A stretch of 64,000 bases of DNA from CADEFQ01 sp050249415. Its GTDB lineage: Bacteria; Pseudomonadota; Gammaproteobacteria; Steroidobacterales; Steroidobacteraceae. The DNA lies in contig JBFWQO010000008.1 in assembly GCA_050249415.1 (NCBI GenBank), forward strand, positions 124,001-188,000. Direction: 5' to 3'. The notes under the pieces were generated by a model. It was not told where the DNA came from, made no database searches, and saw only the letters and a list, made by a program, of their open reading frames with translations. Positions 1-7,579 of this stretch are shown here, piece after piece. Made by a program: the position numbers and the translations under genes. The number at the start of each line of letters is the position of its first letter. The first letter of the stretch is position 1.

Positions 1-795
1 CGGTGAGGGCTCGACCGGCGCGAGCGCCGCAGACGCGACCACCTGGCGTGCGGTCTCGCTGCCGAGCCAGGCGTCGATCGCGGTGCGCAAGGCATTCGAG
101 CGCCGCCGCACGACCCACTGCACGGGTCGCGAGTTCGCGAGCTCGAATGCCGACAGCAGCTCCGGATACGCCTGATGGATGTAGCTGAAGGAGGCCGCAT
201 CGACGATCGTGATGTCGGCGTCGCCGGCCGCGAGTACGTCGAGCGGGCGATTGACGGCGTCGGCCCGCAATTCCTCCCACACGAGCGCGTGACCGATGCG
301 ATCGCGCAGGGTGCGGAGCACGTCGGCCTGGGGGCTGTCCGCCTTCACCACGATGCGGCGATGGGCGAGTGCCGCGACCGACTTCGGGCGCACTGCGCCG
401 CGCGCGTAGATCACGAGCTGCGAGACCTGGTCGTAATTGCGCGAGGGCAGCGCGAAGCTGCGCCAGGGACCGCGGTAGGTGATGAGCGCAGCGGCCACGT
501 CGGCCTCGCCCGTGCGCAGCGCTTCGAGCATCTGCCACTCATTCTCGTAGGGGGTCATCGCGAGGCGCACGCCGAGGGTGCGCGCGAATCCGCTCGCGAG
601 CTCGTACTCGAGCCCTTCCGCGCCCTGCGCACCCTGGTACCAGGTCGTCGGCAGGTTCAGCGTTGCGACGCGCAGCTCACCGCGCGCGCGGATCTGCTCG
701 AGTGTCGAGGGCGGCGCCGTACATTGGGCGAGCCCGACGAGGGCGGCCAGCACACTGAGGACCCGCCAACGCCACGGGCCACCGACGTGGCGCAT
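1..795 (-). CDS. mltF: Membrane-bound lytic murein transglycosylase F-like, 5' part
   Basis: The visible 265 codons start at ATG 795 and run off the left edge. They give a signal sequence with a lipobox-like LAQC near residue 24. A periplasmic solute-binding-like domain follows, with ARGELRVATLNLPTTWY and GLEYELASGFARTLGV, as in the N-terminal half of MltF. MltF proteins carry a lytic transglycosylase domain after this module and cleave peptidoglycan at the outer membrane. That catalytic half would lie outside the window, so the call rests on the N-terminal signature. A stand-alone amino-acid-binding protein is the alternative. It is divergent from tRNA-Ser, with about 150 bp between them. 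Confidence 0.72.
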   Translation of the reverse strand, partial: MRHVGGPWRWRVLSVLAALVGLAQCTAPPSTLEQIRARGELRVATLNLPTTWYQGAQGAEGLEYELASGFARTLGVRLAMTPYENEWQMLEALRTGEADVAAALITYRGPWRSFALPSRNYDQVSQLVIYARGAVRPKSVAALAHRRIVVKADSPQADVLRTLRDRIGHALVWEELRADAVNRPLDVLAAGDADITIVDAASFSYIHQAYPELLSAFELANSRPVQWVVRRRSNALRTAIDAWLGSETARQVVASAALAPVEPSP

Positions 796-946
796 CGAGC
801 CACCTCTCGCGGGAAAACTTCCGCTAGAATAGCAAGCTCGGCGGAAGCGCTGACGGGATATCCCGCGCGCTTCCGGGCCCGGTTACGAGGCAGGTGACAG
901 GGCCGAAAGTTCGCGTAAATTCAATAAATTACGCCTGAGAACTCCC

Positions 947-1039
947 GGAGAGGTACCGAAGTGGTCATAACGGCGCCGACTCGAAATCGGATGGTCGGTT
1001 AATCCCGGCACGTGGGTTCGAATCCCACCCTCTCCGCCA
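947..1039 (+). tRNA. tRNA-Ser (anticodon CGA)
   Basis: The acceptor stem GGAGAGG at 947-953 pairs with CCTCTCC at the 3' end. A discriminator G and an encoded CCA follow, ending at 1039. The anticodon context is ACTCGAAAT, giving CGA. The T-arm GGTTCGAATCC is canonical, and the 93-nt length implies the long variable arm typical of serine tRNAs. The 3' end of this gene is repeated twice downstream, at 1121-1141 and 2186-2206, as at an integration target. Confidence 0.96.
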
Positions 1040-1141
1040 ATTCAAAGTACCAGTGGTCGGTGGTCCCTGACGGGACTATCGCGGCGAGCGTGACGCTGCC
1101 GCGCGCGAAGCGGCGCGGCACATCCCACCCTCTCCGCCAAT
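1036..1141 (+). repeat. tRNA-tail repeat, copy A (106 bp)
   Basis: This starts in the last bases of tRNA-Ser (GCCAATTCAAAGTACCAG) and ends with another copy of the tRNA 3' terminus, CATCCCACCCTCTCCGCCAA. It matches 2101-2206 without gaps at an offset of exactly 1065 bp, with about five mismatches. Inside are two hairpins: GTCCC-TGAC-GGGAC, and GCCGCGC paired with GCGCGGC. The layout resembles one arm of an element integrated at a tRNA gene. No integrase is nearby. Confidence 0.9.
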
Positions 1142-1367
1142 CTTCCTTGCCGAGGCTCTCACCGTGTCGCGACGGGGTGACGGTACATCTGACGGTCTCG
1201 GCACCGGTGATTGGTGGAGATGCCGTCGAGATGCCCACGGACAGCCTGCGGGCTGTACCTGCATCTGATGCCGGGAGGCGACAAGTACCGGCGCTTTGAC
1301 TGCCGCTTCAATGCCAGGCGAAGTGCGCTGGCTCCGGGCGCCTGCTGGCGGAGGAGATGGGTTCTGC

Positions 1368-1397
1368 TATAGTAAGGAGTCCGTACTTTCGGAATCC
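1368..1397 (+). promoter_or_regulatory. Possible promoter/operator of the TA pair
   Basis: A -10-like TATAGT lies at 1368-1373. It is followed by the inverted pair GGAGTCC (1376-1382) and GGAATCC (1391-1397), just before the proposed antitoxin start. AbrB-type antitoxins usually autoregulate, so the dyad is a reasonable operator. No good -35 box is visible. The rest of 1142-1367 contains nothing I can assign. Confidence 0.35.
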
Positions 1398-1400
1398 GCT

Positions 1401-1640
1401 ATGCTTGCCAAGATGACTGCCAAGAACCAACTCACCCTGCCGAAAGCCGTCACCAGGGCGGTAGGTGATCCCCGCTATTACGAAGTCCGCACGGAGGGCG
1501 GTCAGATCGTCCTGACTCCGGTACGAATTCAGCGCGCCGATGCGGTACGCGCCAAGCTGGCCGAGCTGGAGATAACCGAACAGGACGTGGAGGACGCCGT
1601 CAACTGGGCGCGCAATGTGGGTAGCAAGGCCCACCGATGA
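1401..1640 (+). CDS. AbrB/SpoVT-family antitoxin
   Basis: The 79-residue product begins MLAKMTAKNQLTLPKAVTRA, the swapped-hairpin DNA-binding signature of SpoVT/AbrB antitoxins. A charged C-terminal helix follows that probably binds the toxin. The reading frame is open back to 1296, but the upstream residues look non-coding. I therefore chose ATG 1401; ATG 1413 is also possible. There is no clear Shine-Dalgarno sequence at the right distance. The stop overlaps the toxin start as ATGA, indicating translational coupling. In such pairs the antitoxin neutralises the PIN ribonuclease and represses the operon. The pair sits between the two tRNA-tail repeats. Confidence 0.8.
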   Translation: MLAKMTAKNQLTLPKAVTRAVGDPRYYEVRTEGGQIVLTPVRIQRADAVRAKLAELEITEQDVEDAVNWARNVGSKAHR

Positions 1641-2080
1641 CCGAGGCGCGGCGAGTCGTACTCGACACCAATACGGTCCTGTCGGCGCTGCTGTTCGTGC
1701 AGGGTCGCCTGGTGCCGTTGCGCGTGGCCTGGCAGTCAGGCGCGCTGACGCCATTGCTCTGCGCACAGACTGTCGAAGAGCTCTTGCGAGTTCTGGCGTA
1801 TCCAAAATTCAAGCTCTCGCCAGAGGATCGTGATGAGTTGCTGGCGGACTATCTGCCGTTCGGTGAAGTCGTTCCGCCATGGAAGAGGAGCCCTGCGGTT
1901 CCGGCGTGCCGCGACAAGCACGACCGCGTCTTTCTCGAGTTGGCGTCTGTCGGTGGGGCGGAATGGTTGGTGACGGGCGATCAGGACTTGCTGAGTCTCA
2001 GCCGGAAGGTGACGTTCCGGATCCTCGCGCCGGCAGCAGCGGTTGAATGGTTGAGCGCCCCCGAAACTGACGGGGAGTAG
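1637..2080 (+). CDS. PIN-domain toxin (COG1569 type)
   Basis: This 147-residue protein starts with VVLDTNTVLSALLF, the first acidic strand of a PIN fold. Further acidic positions are TVEELLRVL, CRDKHDRVFLELA and VTGDQDLLSL. These supply the Asp/Glu cluster that binds Mg/Mn in PIN ribonucleases. The length and motifs fit the 'putative toxin-antitoxin toxin, PIN family' group. It overlaps the antitoxin by 4 nt. The likely role is RNA cleavage when antitoxin is lost. The gene ends 20 bp before repeat copy B, so the operon nearly fills the space between the repeats. Confidence 0.85.
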   Translation: MTEARRVVLDTNTVLSALLFVQGRLVPLRVAWQSGALTPLLCAQTVEELLRVLAYPKFKLSPEDRDELLADYLPFGEVVPPWKRSPAVPACRDKHDRVFLELASVGGAEWLVTGDQDLLSLSRKVTFRILAPAAAVEWLSAPETDGE

Positions 2081-2100
2081 TAACTGTAAAGAGCCTCGCC

Positions 2101-2206
2101 GCCAATTCAAAGTACCAGCGCTCGGTGGTCCCTGACGGGACTATCGCGGCGAGCGTGCAGCTGCCGCGCGCGAAGCGGCGCGGCACATCCCACCCTCTCC
2201 GTCAAT
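2101..2206 (+). repeat. tRNA-tail repeat, copy B (106 bp)
   Basis: This is the second copy of the 1036-1141 repeat, again ending in a tRNA-Ser 3'-terminus copy (CCCTCTCCGTCAAT, with one C-to-T change). It has the same two hairpins. The identifiable coding sequence of a damaged oxidoreductase begins within about 20-80 bp on its right side, so this copy may mark an insertion or deletion junction. Confidence 0.9.
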
Positions 2207-2220
2207 TTTCCGTAGCAGGG

Positions 2221-2843
2221 CTGCTTGGTGGGACTCGTGCCGCTCATACGTCGTGGGCCACTGGATCTCGGTGGGGAGTGCTTTCGATTCACGCGTCAGC
2301 AGCCGCATTTCAATCCCGCGTCCGTCGAAGCGCACGACGTGCCGATCATGCCGGGTGCGGTGGGCCCGAAGATGCCCGCGACGGCATGGGAGATCGCGGA
2401 TGGATCGCACACGCATGCGACCAATACTTCGCCTCGCCGCTTGCGCGAGGTGATCTGGCCGAGCGTGGCGGCCGGCACCGGAAGGCGCGACCCGTCCCTC
2501 GCGAGCTTGCGCATGCGATGCCGAGCGGGAACGGCGGCGTGGCACGCTCGCCCGTGTGTTCCCGGCGACCGCATATTGGCTGAGCCACGGTCCCTTTGGC
2601 TGGCTGGGCATCGGCGAGCAGCTGCGGACAAGTGCACGCGAGCGCCGCTGGCACGACTTGCCGGGTGCGCTCCCCCATCATGTGCTCGACGAATTCCTGG
2701 TGAGCGCCCGCCATGCCGAACTACCCGGTAGACTGGTCGCTCTTTTCGCCGGAGTCGTTGATTGGATGACGCTCCCCGTGCCAACGAATCCGGGAAGTGA
2801 CACGGCCCGTCTGGCCGCCATTGCGGCGATTCGCGCTGCATGA
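2221..2843 (+). pseudogene. LLM-class flavin/F420 oxidoreductase remnant
   Basis: Two frames together resemble the C-terminal two-thirds of an LLM-class oxidoreductase (TIGR03617/MSMEG_2256 type). One frame gives FRFTRQQPHFNP, PIMPGAVGPKM and EIADGSHTHATNTSPRRLRE up to about 2500. The other frame resumes as LARVFPATAYWLSHGPFGW and continues through HHVLDEFLVSA and VVDWMTLPVP to a stop at 2843. About 15 residues plus a frame are lost at the junction, and the N-terminal third is absent. The final stop overlaps the TetR start as ATGA, so it was once in that operon. It is probably non-functional. Confidence 0.72.
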
Positions 2844-3577
2844 AGCGCGCGACTCGAAACGCTGCGGATTCCGCGCCGCCGCTGCCCCGCAAGGTTCCCC
2901 GCCAGCGCCGATCACGCGCGACCGTCGAGTTCATACTCGAGGCGGCACGGCGCATTCTCTACGAGAAGGGCGTCAAGGCGATCACCACCCGTCGCGTCGC
3001 GGAGCACTCCGGTGTCGCCGTCGGGTCGCTGTACCAGTACTTTCCGAATCGCGAGGCGATCCTCGCGCGATTGGCGGAAGACGAGGCGCAGCGCGAGTCG
3101 CAGGCGCTGCACCGGTACATCGGCTCGCTGCGCCAGTTGCCACTGACGCAGTATCTCGATGCGGTGGTGGCGCGCACCATACGGTCCGAGCGGCGCATGC
3201 TCAACTTCGGCGGTGAGTTCTACCAGCGCTACACGCAGCATTTCCAGGTAGGCCGCAGGATGGGTCACGAGCGCAGCGGCCACATTCTCGACGTCGAGAC
3301 GATCACGCGCGACACGCTCCGTTCCTTCGAACTGCATGCCACGCAGATCGGCGAACCGGACAGGTTGCTCGCGGCCTATCTGCTCGCACGCGGTCTGCCC
3401 ACGATGCTCGGAGTGCTGGTGGTCGAACGTCCGGAACTCCTCGGGTCGGGGCGCCTCGAGGCCATCCTGGCCCGCGTCGCGGCGGCGGTCGTCGATGCGC
3501 GGCCGGCTGGGAGGAAAGGCACCGCAAATGCGAACAACCGCCGCCGGCCGGGAAGGAGGGCCGTGGGAACGCGGTGA
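2840..3577 (+). CDS. TetR-family transcriptional regulator
   Basis: The 245-residue protein has a basic N-terminus and then a TetR HTH at about residues 25-75: ATVEFILEAARRILYEKG and RVAEHSGVAVGSLYQYFPNR. A helical ligand-binding domain follows. The Arg/Lys-rich tail after about residue 225 is longer than usual and may be poorly ordered. It lies directly upstream of and codirectional with the acyl-CoA operon, so a local repressor role with an acyl-CoA or steroid-type effector is plausible but unproven. The start ATG overlaps the stop of the oxidoreductase remnant. Confidence 0.85.
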   Translation: MKRATRNAADSAPPLPRKVPRQRRSRATVEFILEAARRILYEKGVKAITTRRVAEHSGVAVGSLYQYFPNREAILARLAEDEAQRESQALHRYIGSLRQLPLTQYLDAVVARTIRSERRMLNFGGEFYQRYTQHFQVGRRMGHERSGHILDVETITRDTLRSFELHATQIGEPDRLLAAYLLARGLPTMLGVLVVERPELLGSGRLEAILARVAAAVVDARPAGRKGTANANNRRRPGRRAVGTR

Positions 3578-3643
3578 AACCGGGCTCGCCCGGCGATCGA
3601 ATGCGAATTGTCGCCGGCCGTGCAGACCTCGTACAGTCGGGCG

Positions 3644-5461
3644 ATGGTCGCAAATGCTGCCGTTCCCCGCGAAGTCACGATGCAGCGCCTGATGCACGGC
3701 TTCTCGCTGGTGGCGAATTACCGGCGCGACCAGGATTACACCGTCGCCGATCGCATCGAGGAACGGGCCCTGGACGCGCGGGACAAGCCGTTCATCATCT
3801 TCGAGGGGCGCACCGTCACCTTCGGCGACATGAACGCACTCGCCAACAGGGTCGCCCATGCGGCGCTCGCGGCAGGGCTGAAGCGCGGCGACGTGGTCGC
3901 GCTGATGATGCAAAACCGCCCTGAGTTTCCGATGGTGTGGCTCGGCCTCGCAAAGGTCGGCATCATCACCGCACTGCTCAACACCGAAGCCCGCGGCCGC
4001 GTGCTGAGCCATGCGCTCGGCCAGACGCGTGCGCGTGCACTGCTCTTCGGCTCGGAATGCGCGGAGAGCATCGCGACCCTCGCGCCGGCGGATCGCCCCG
4101 TGATCATCTTCGAGTCGTTGCACCCCGACGCGGCGGGCCGCTCTCCGCGGCTGGTCGAGGCGAGCAGTTTCGACACTGCAATGGCGGCGGCGAGCCAGGA
4201 GAACCCGGATCGTACCCAGCGCGCCGGAATCGTCTTCGGCGATCCGCTCTACTACGTGTTTACGTCCGGGACCACCGGTTTGCCCAAGGCAGGTGTGATG
4301 AGCCACGTGCGCTTCGTCAATGCGGGCGAGGTGACCGGCGGGATCTGGCAACTCGGGCCGGACGACGTGCTCTACAACGTGCTGCCGCTCTTCCACGGTG
4401 CAGGCGGCATGGTAGTGATCTCGGCTTCGCTTCGCTTCGCGGTGCCCATCGTGCTCCGCCGCAAGCTGAGCGTCAGCGAGTTCTGGAACGACATCCGGCG
4501 GCACAAGGTGACGGCGATGTATTACATCGGCGAAATCTGCCGTTACATCGCCAACCAGCCGCCGCGTGCGGATGATCGTGACCACACGCTGCGCAAACTC
4601 GGTGGCGCGGGAATGCGGCCGGATATCTGGACGCAGTTCCTCGAGCGCTTCGGCGTGGAGATGGTCCTCGAGGGCCTCGGTGCGACCGAGGCGAACTACG
4701 GCATTACCAATGTCGACAACCGGATCGGCTCGGTGGGGCGGCTGCCCTACCCGCAAGCGAGCAATATCCGCGTGTTGCGTTACGACACGGAGAAGGGCGA
4801 CTACGTGCGCACGCCGGAAGGTGCCTGCGTGCCCGCGAGGGCGGGCGAGGTCGGTGAGCTCGTGGCCGAGGTGCTCGACGGGCCGGGCGTCGCCGGCATG
4901 TACGAGGGCTACACGTCGGCGGAAGCGACTGAGGCCAAACTGCTGCGCAATCTGTTCAAACGCGGTGATCGCTGGGTGCGCTCGGGTGACCTCGTACGCT
5001 TCGACGAGGAAGACTACTTCTACTTCGTCGATCGCCTCGGCGACACTTTCCGCTGGCGTGGGCACAACGTCTCGACCGAGGAGGTCGCGCAAGTGCTCGC
5101 ATCGTTCCCGGGCCCCGCGAGTGTCAACGTGTACGGCGTGCGTGTCGCGGGCGAGGAGGGGCGCGCCGGCATGGTCTCGCTGACCTATCCCGATCCGTCG
5201 CGGTTCGGTCCATCCGCCTTCCATGCATTCGCCGCGGAGCGGCTCGCGACGTATGCGATGCCGATGTTCGTCCGGGTCTCGCGTGTCGCCGATCTCACCG
5301 CCACCTTCAAGCTGCGCAAGATCGACCTGCAGCGCGATGGTTACGATCCGCGGCGCATCAGCGATCCGCTGTATGTGCGCGATGCGAGAGCAGGAACCTA
5401 CCTGCCCGTGACCGATGCGAACCTTGCGGCGCTCCGTATCCTGCCGTTCGCCGGAGACTGA
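3644..5461 (+). CDS. Acyl-CoA synthetase, FATP/FadD6 type
   Basis: This 605-residue AMP-forming ligase has the phosphate-binding motif YYVFTSGTTGLPKAGVMSHV and the second motif GLGATEANYG. The C-terminal motifs are RSGDLVRFDEEDYFYFVDR and TFRWRGHNVSTEEV. It activates a carboxylic acid as the AMP ester and then the CoA thioester. The length and NxxxRxGSVGR region match the long-chain FATP/FadD6 branch rather than short-chain ligases. I chose ATG 3644; 3608 and 3680 are alternatives in the same frame. It is the first enzyme of a run of six codirectional genes that process a CoA ester, so it probably supplies their substrate. Confidence 0.88.
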   Translation: MVANAAVPREVTMQRLMHGFSLVANYRRDQDYTVADRIEERALDARDKPFIIFEGRTVTFGDMNALANRVAHAALAAGLKRGDVVALMMQNRPEFPMVWLGLAKVGIITALLNTEARGRVLSHALGQTRARALLFGSECAESIATLAPADRPVIIFESLHPDAAGRSPRLVEASSFDTAMAAASQENPDRTQRAGIVFGDPLYYVFTSGTTGLPKAGVMSHVRFVNAGEVTGGIWQLGPDDVLYNVLPLFHGAGGMVVISASLRFAVPIVLRRKLSVSEFWNDIRRHKVTAMYYIGEICRYIANQPPRADDRDHTLRKLGGAGMRPDIWTQFLERFGVEMVLEGLGATEANYGITNVDNRIGSVGRLPYPQASNIRVLRYDTEKGDYVRTPEGACVPARAGEVGELVAEVLDGPGVAGMYEGYTSAEATEAKLLRNLFKRGDRWVRSGDLVRFDEEDYFYFVDRLGDTFRWRGHNVSTEEVAQVLASFPGPASVNVYGVRVAGEEGRAGMVSLTYPDPSRFGPSAFHAFAAERLATYAMPMFVRVSRVADLTATFKLRKIDLQRDGYDPRRISDPLYVRDARAGTYLPVTDANLAALRILPFAGD

Positions 5462-5468
5462 AACGCCC

Positions 5469-6644
5469 ATGCACGTGGATTACACGCCCGAACAGCGCGC
5501 GCTGCGCAGCGAGTTTCGCGCCTATCTTGCCCGCATCCTGACTCCCGAGGTGCGCGAGGCGCAGCGCCGCCAGCGTGAGGGTGGCGAGATCTTTCGCGCC
5601 GTGGTTCGCCGCATGGGCCAGGACGGCTGGCTCACGCCGGGATGGCCGGTGGAATATGGCGGACGCGCACTCGACCCGCTCGCGCAGAAGATCCTGCTCG
5701 AGGAAGTGTGGCTTGCCGAGGCGCCGCATCCGTTCGTCACGGTGAACACGGTCGGGCCGGCGATCATCCGCAGGGGCACCGACGAGCAGAAGCGCAAACT
5801 GCTGCCGCCGATCGCCCGCGGAGAACTCATTTTCGCGGTTGGTTACACGGAGCCATCGGCAGGCTCGGACCTCGCATCGCTCAAGACGAGGGCCGAACGT
5901 GACGGTGACGATTACATCATCAACGGCCAGAAGATCTTCACGAGCGGCGCCGAAGGCGCCGACTACGTCTGGCTCGCGGCGCGGACCGACCCGGATGCCC
6001 CCCGGCACAAGGGCATCACGATCTTCGTGATGGATACGCGCGTGCCGGGTTTTTCGGTCTCGCCGATCCGGACCGTGGGCGGCTTTCGCACCAATGTCAC
6101 TTACTACGAGAACGTGCGGGTGCCGGCGTCGATGATCGTCGGCGAACTGAACGGCGGCTGGCGTGTCATCACCGAGCAACTCAATCACGAGCGCGTCGGG
6201 CTCGCCGCGCTCGCCTACGGCGCGATGGGCAGCTTCGACCTGACCGCCGAATGGGCACGCGCTACCCGGGCGAACGAAGGAGGTCGCATCATCGACCGGC
6301 CATGGGTGCAGATGGCGCTCGCCGAGGCCTATGCGGTGCTGCAGGCCAATGCCGTGCTCGGCAATCGCGTCGCCTGGGGGATGTCGCAGGAGGACGTGCG
6401 TGGCGAGCTGGCCGGGGCCTGCAAGGTGTTCGGCACCGAGAGCTACATCAAGGTGCTGCAACTGCTGCTCGACGTCGTGGGCGCCGCCGGCCTCGTGAAG
6501 CATGGCTCGCCTGGTGCGGCGCTGCGCGCCCGGCTCGAAAGCGAGTGGCGGATCTGTCAGATCAATACGTTTGGGGGCGGGGCGACCGAGGTGCTGCGCG
6601 ACATGGTGGCGCAGATGGGACTCGGGCTGCCACGCGTACGCTGA
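5469..6644 (+). CDS. Acyl-CoA dehydrogenase (first subunit)
   Basis: This 391-residue protein shows the acyl-CoA dehydrogenase signature GYTEPSAGSDLASLKTRA, NGQKIFTSGA in the middle domain, and a C-terminal helical domain ending INTFGGGATEVLRDMVA. It would introduce an alpha,beta double bond in an acyl-CoA using FAD. The start ATG 5469 is 7 nt after the ligase stop. A second, shorter dehydrogenase lies two genes downstream. In mycobacterial ChsE1-ChsE2 and bile-acid Scd1 enzymes, two unequal subunits form one alpha2beta2 enzyme, and this one resembles the FadE29-like partner. The pairing is inferred from context. Confidence 0.87.
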   Translation: MHVDYTPEQRALRSEFRAYLARILTPEVREAQRRQREGGEIFRAVVRRMGQDGWLTPGWPVEYGGRALDPLAQKILLEEVWLAEAPHPFVTVNTVGPAIIRRGTDEQKRKLLPPIARGELIFAVGYTEPSAGSDLASLKTRAERDGDDYIINGQKIFTSGAEGADYVWLAARTDPDAPRHKGITIFVMDTRVPGFSVSPIRTVGGFRTNVTYYENVRVPASMIVGELNGGWRVITEQLNHERVGLAALAYGAMGSFDLTAEWARATRANEGGRIIDRPWVQMALAEAYAVLQANAVLGNRVAWGMSQEDVRGELAGACKVFGTESYIKVLQLLLDVVGAAGLVKHGSPGAALRARLESEWRICQINTFGGGATEVLRDMVAQMGLGLPRVR

Positions 6645-6657
6645 GAAGGGCAACTCC

Positions 6658-7572
6658 ATGTCGAATGCAGCAACGAAAGACTGGCTCTCGGCGGTGAAGG
6701 CGCAGATCGGCCGCGAGGCGTTGCCGCCACAGACCGCCGTGGATCCCGTGAACCTGCCGACGATCCGCCGCTGGTGCGAGGCGATGGGTGAGCGCAACCC
6801 GCAATACACGCAGGGCGGAATCGCGCCGCCGGCCACGCTGTTCATGTGGACGATGAGTCATTTCCGCTCCGACCTGACGCGCGCGGGGGGATCCATGCTC
6901 GGACTCGATCTGGTCGATGCGGCCGGATTTACCTCGGTGGTCGCGACCAACGTCGAGGAAGAGTATTGCCGCGATCTGCGTTGCGGTGACGTCATCACCC
7001 AGCGGGTGACACTCGACGCGATCTCGGAGGAGAAGAATACCGGGCTCGGCGTCGGACATTTCGTGACCTTCCGCTATGAGTTCACCGATCAGAAGGGTGA
7101 GTTGGTCGGCCGTACGCTGTTTCGCGTCCTGAAGTTCCGCCCGCCTGCGAAGTCCGCGGCGGCGCAGGGCCCCCTGGTGCCGCGTCCGCCGGTCACCCCG
7201 GACAGCGCATTCTTCTGGGAGGGGCTCAACCAGCACAAACTCCTCGTGCGCCAGTGCGGCGGTTGCGGCCGGCTGCATCATCCGCCGGGTCCGATGTGCC
7301 CCGCGTGCAATTCGCTCGAGTGGCGCGCGCTCGAGTGCTCGGGGCGCGGCACGATCCACAGTTTCGTCGTCGTGCACCAGCCGCAAATGCCGGGGTTGAA
7401 GTATCCGCTGCCGGTCGCGCTGATCGATCTCGAGGAAGGTGCGCGCGTGGTGGCGAATCTGCAAGGCATCGCGGCGGAGCAGGCACGCATCGGCATGCCC
7501 GTCGAAGTGGACTACGTTGAAATCGAGAAGGACTTCGTGCTGCCCGTGTTCCACGAACGGCGTGCGGGGTGA
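6658..7572 (+). CDS. MaoC-N / DUF35 fusion, ChsH2-like
   Basis: This is a 304-residue two-domain protein. Residues about 1-165 are a hot-dog FAS1/MaoC N-terminal-type domain (VNLPTIRRWCEAMGERNPQY). Residues about 180-300 are a DUF35 domain with a zinc ribbon (CGGCGRLHHPPGPMCPAC) followed by an OB fold. This is the architecture of ChsH2, whose MaoC part pairs with ChsH1 for hydration. In the same family the DUF35 part binds the Ltp2 aldolase. Both presumed partners are the next genes but one and two. The start ATG 6658 follows GAGAAGGG. It lies 13 nt after the first dehydrogenase and 7 nt before the second. Confidence 0.87.
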   Translation: MSNAATKDWLSAVKAQIGREALPPQTAVDPVNLPTIRRWCEAMGERNPQYTQGGIAPPATLFMWTMSHFRSDLTRAGGSMLGLDLVDAAGFTSVVATNVEEEYCRDLRCGDVITQRVTLDAISEEKNTGLGVGHFVTFRYEFTDQKGELVGRTLFRVLKFRPPAKSAAAQGPLVPRPPVTPDSAFFWEGLNQHKLLVRQCGGCGRLHHPPGPMCPACNSLEWRALECSGRGTIHSFVVVHQPQMPGLKYPLPVALIDLEEGARVVANLQGIAAEQARIGMPVEVDYVEIEKDFVLPVFHERRAG

Positions 7573-7579
7573 GGCCGGC

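Noticed and set aside
175..897. Plus-strand 240-codon ORF at the left end
   Set aside because: Antisense to the MltF-like gene, which has a lipoprotein signal and family motifs.
999..1238. Short ORF antisense to tRNA-Ser ending in AERVGFEPTCRD
   Set aside because: This peptide is the well-known artefact of translating serine tRNA genes backwards; the strand carries the tRNA and repeat copy A.
1121..2206. Extra tRNA genes at the tRNA-like tails
   Set aside because: Only the 3' terminal 20 or so bases are present at 1121-1141 and 2186-2206; no anticodon arm or 5' acceptor strand precedes them.
947..2843. Full integrative element or insertion sequence at tRNA-Ser
   Set aside because: No integrase or transposase gene and no excisionase are present; only repeats and a TA pair can be supported.
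2912..5470. An 852-codon minus-strand ORF
   Set aside because: It lies opposite the TetR and acyl-CoA ligase genes, shows no motif, and its length is explained by high GC and codon bias of the real genes.
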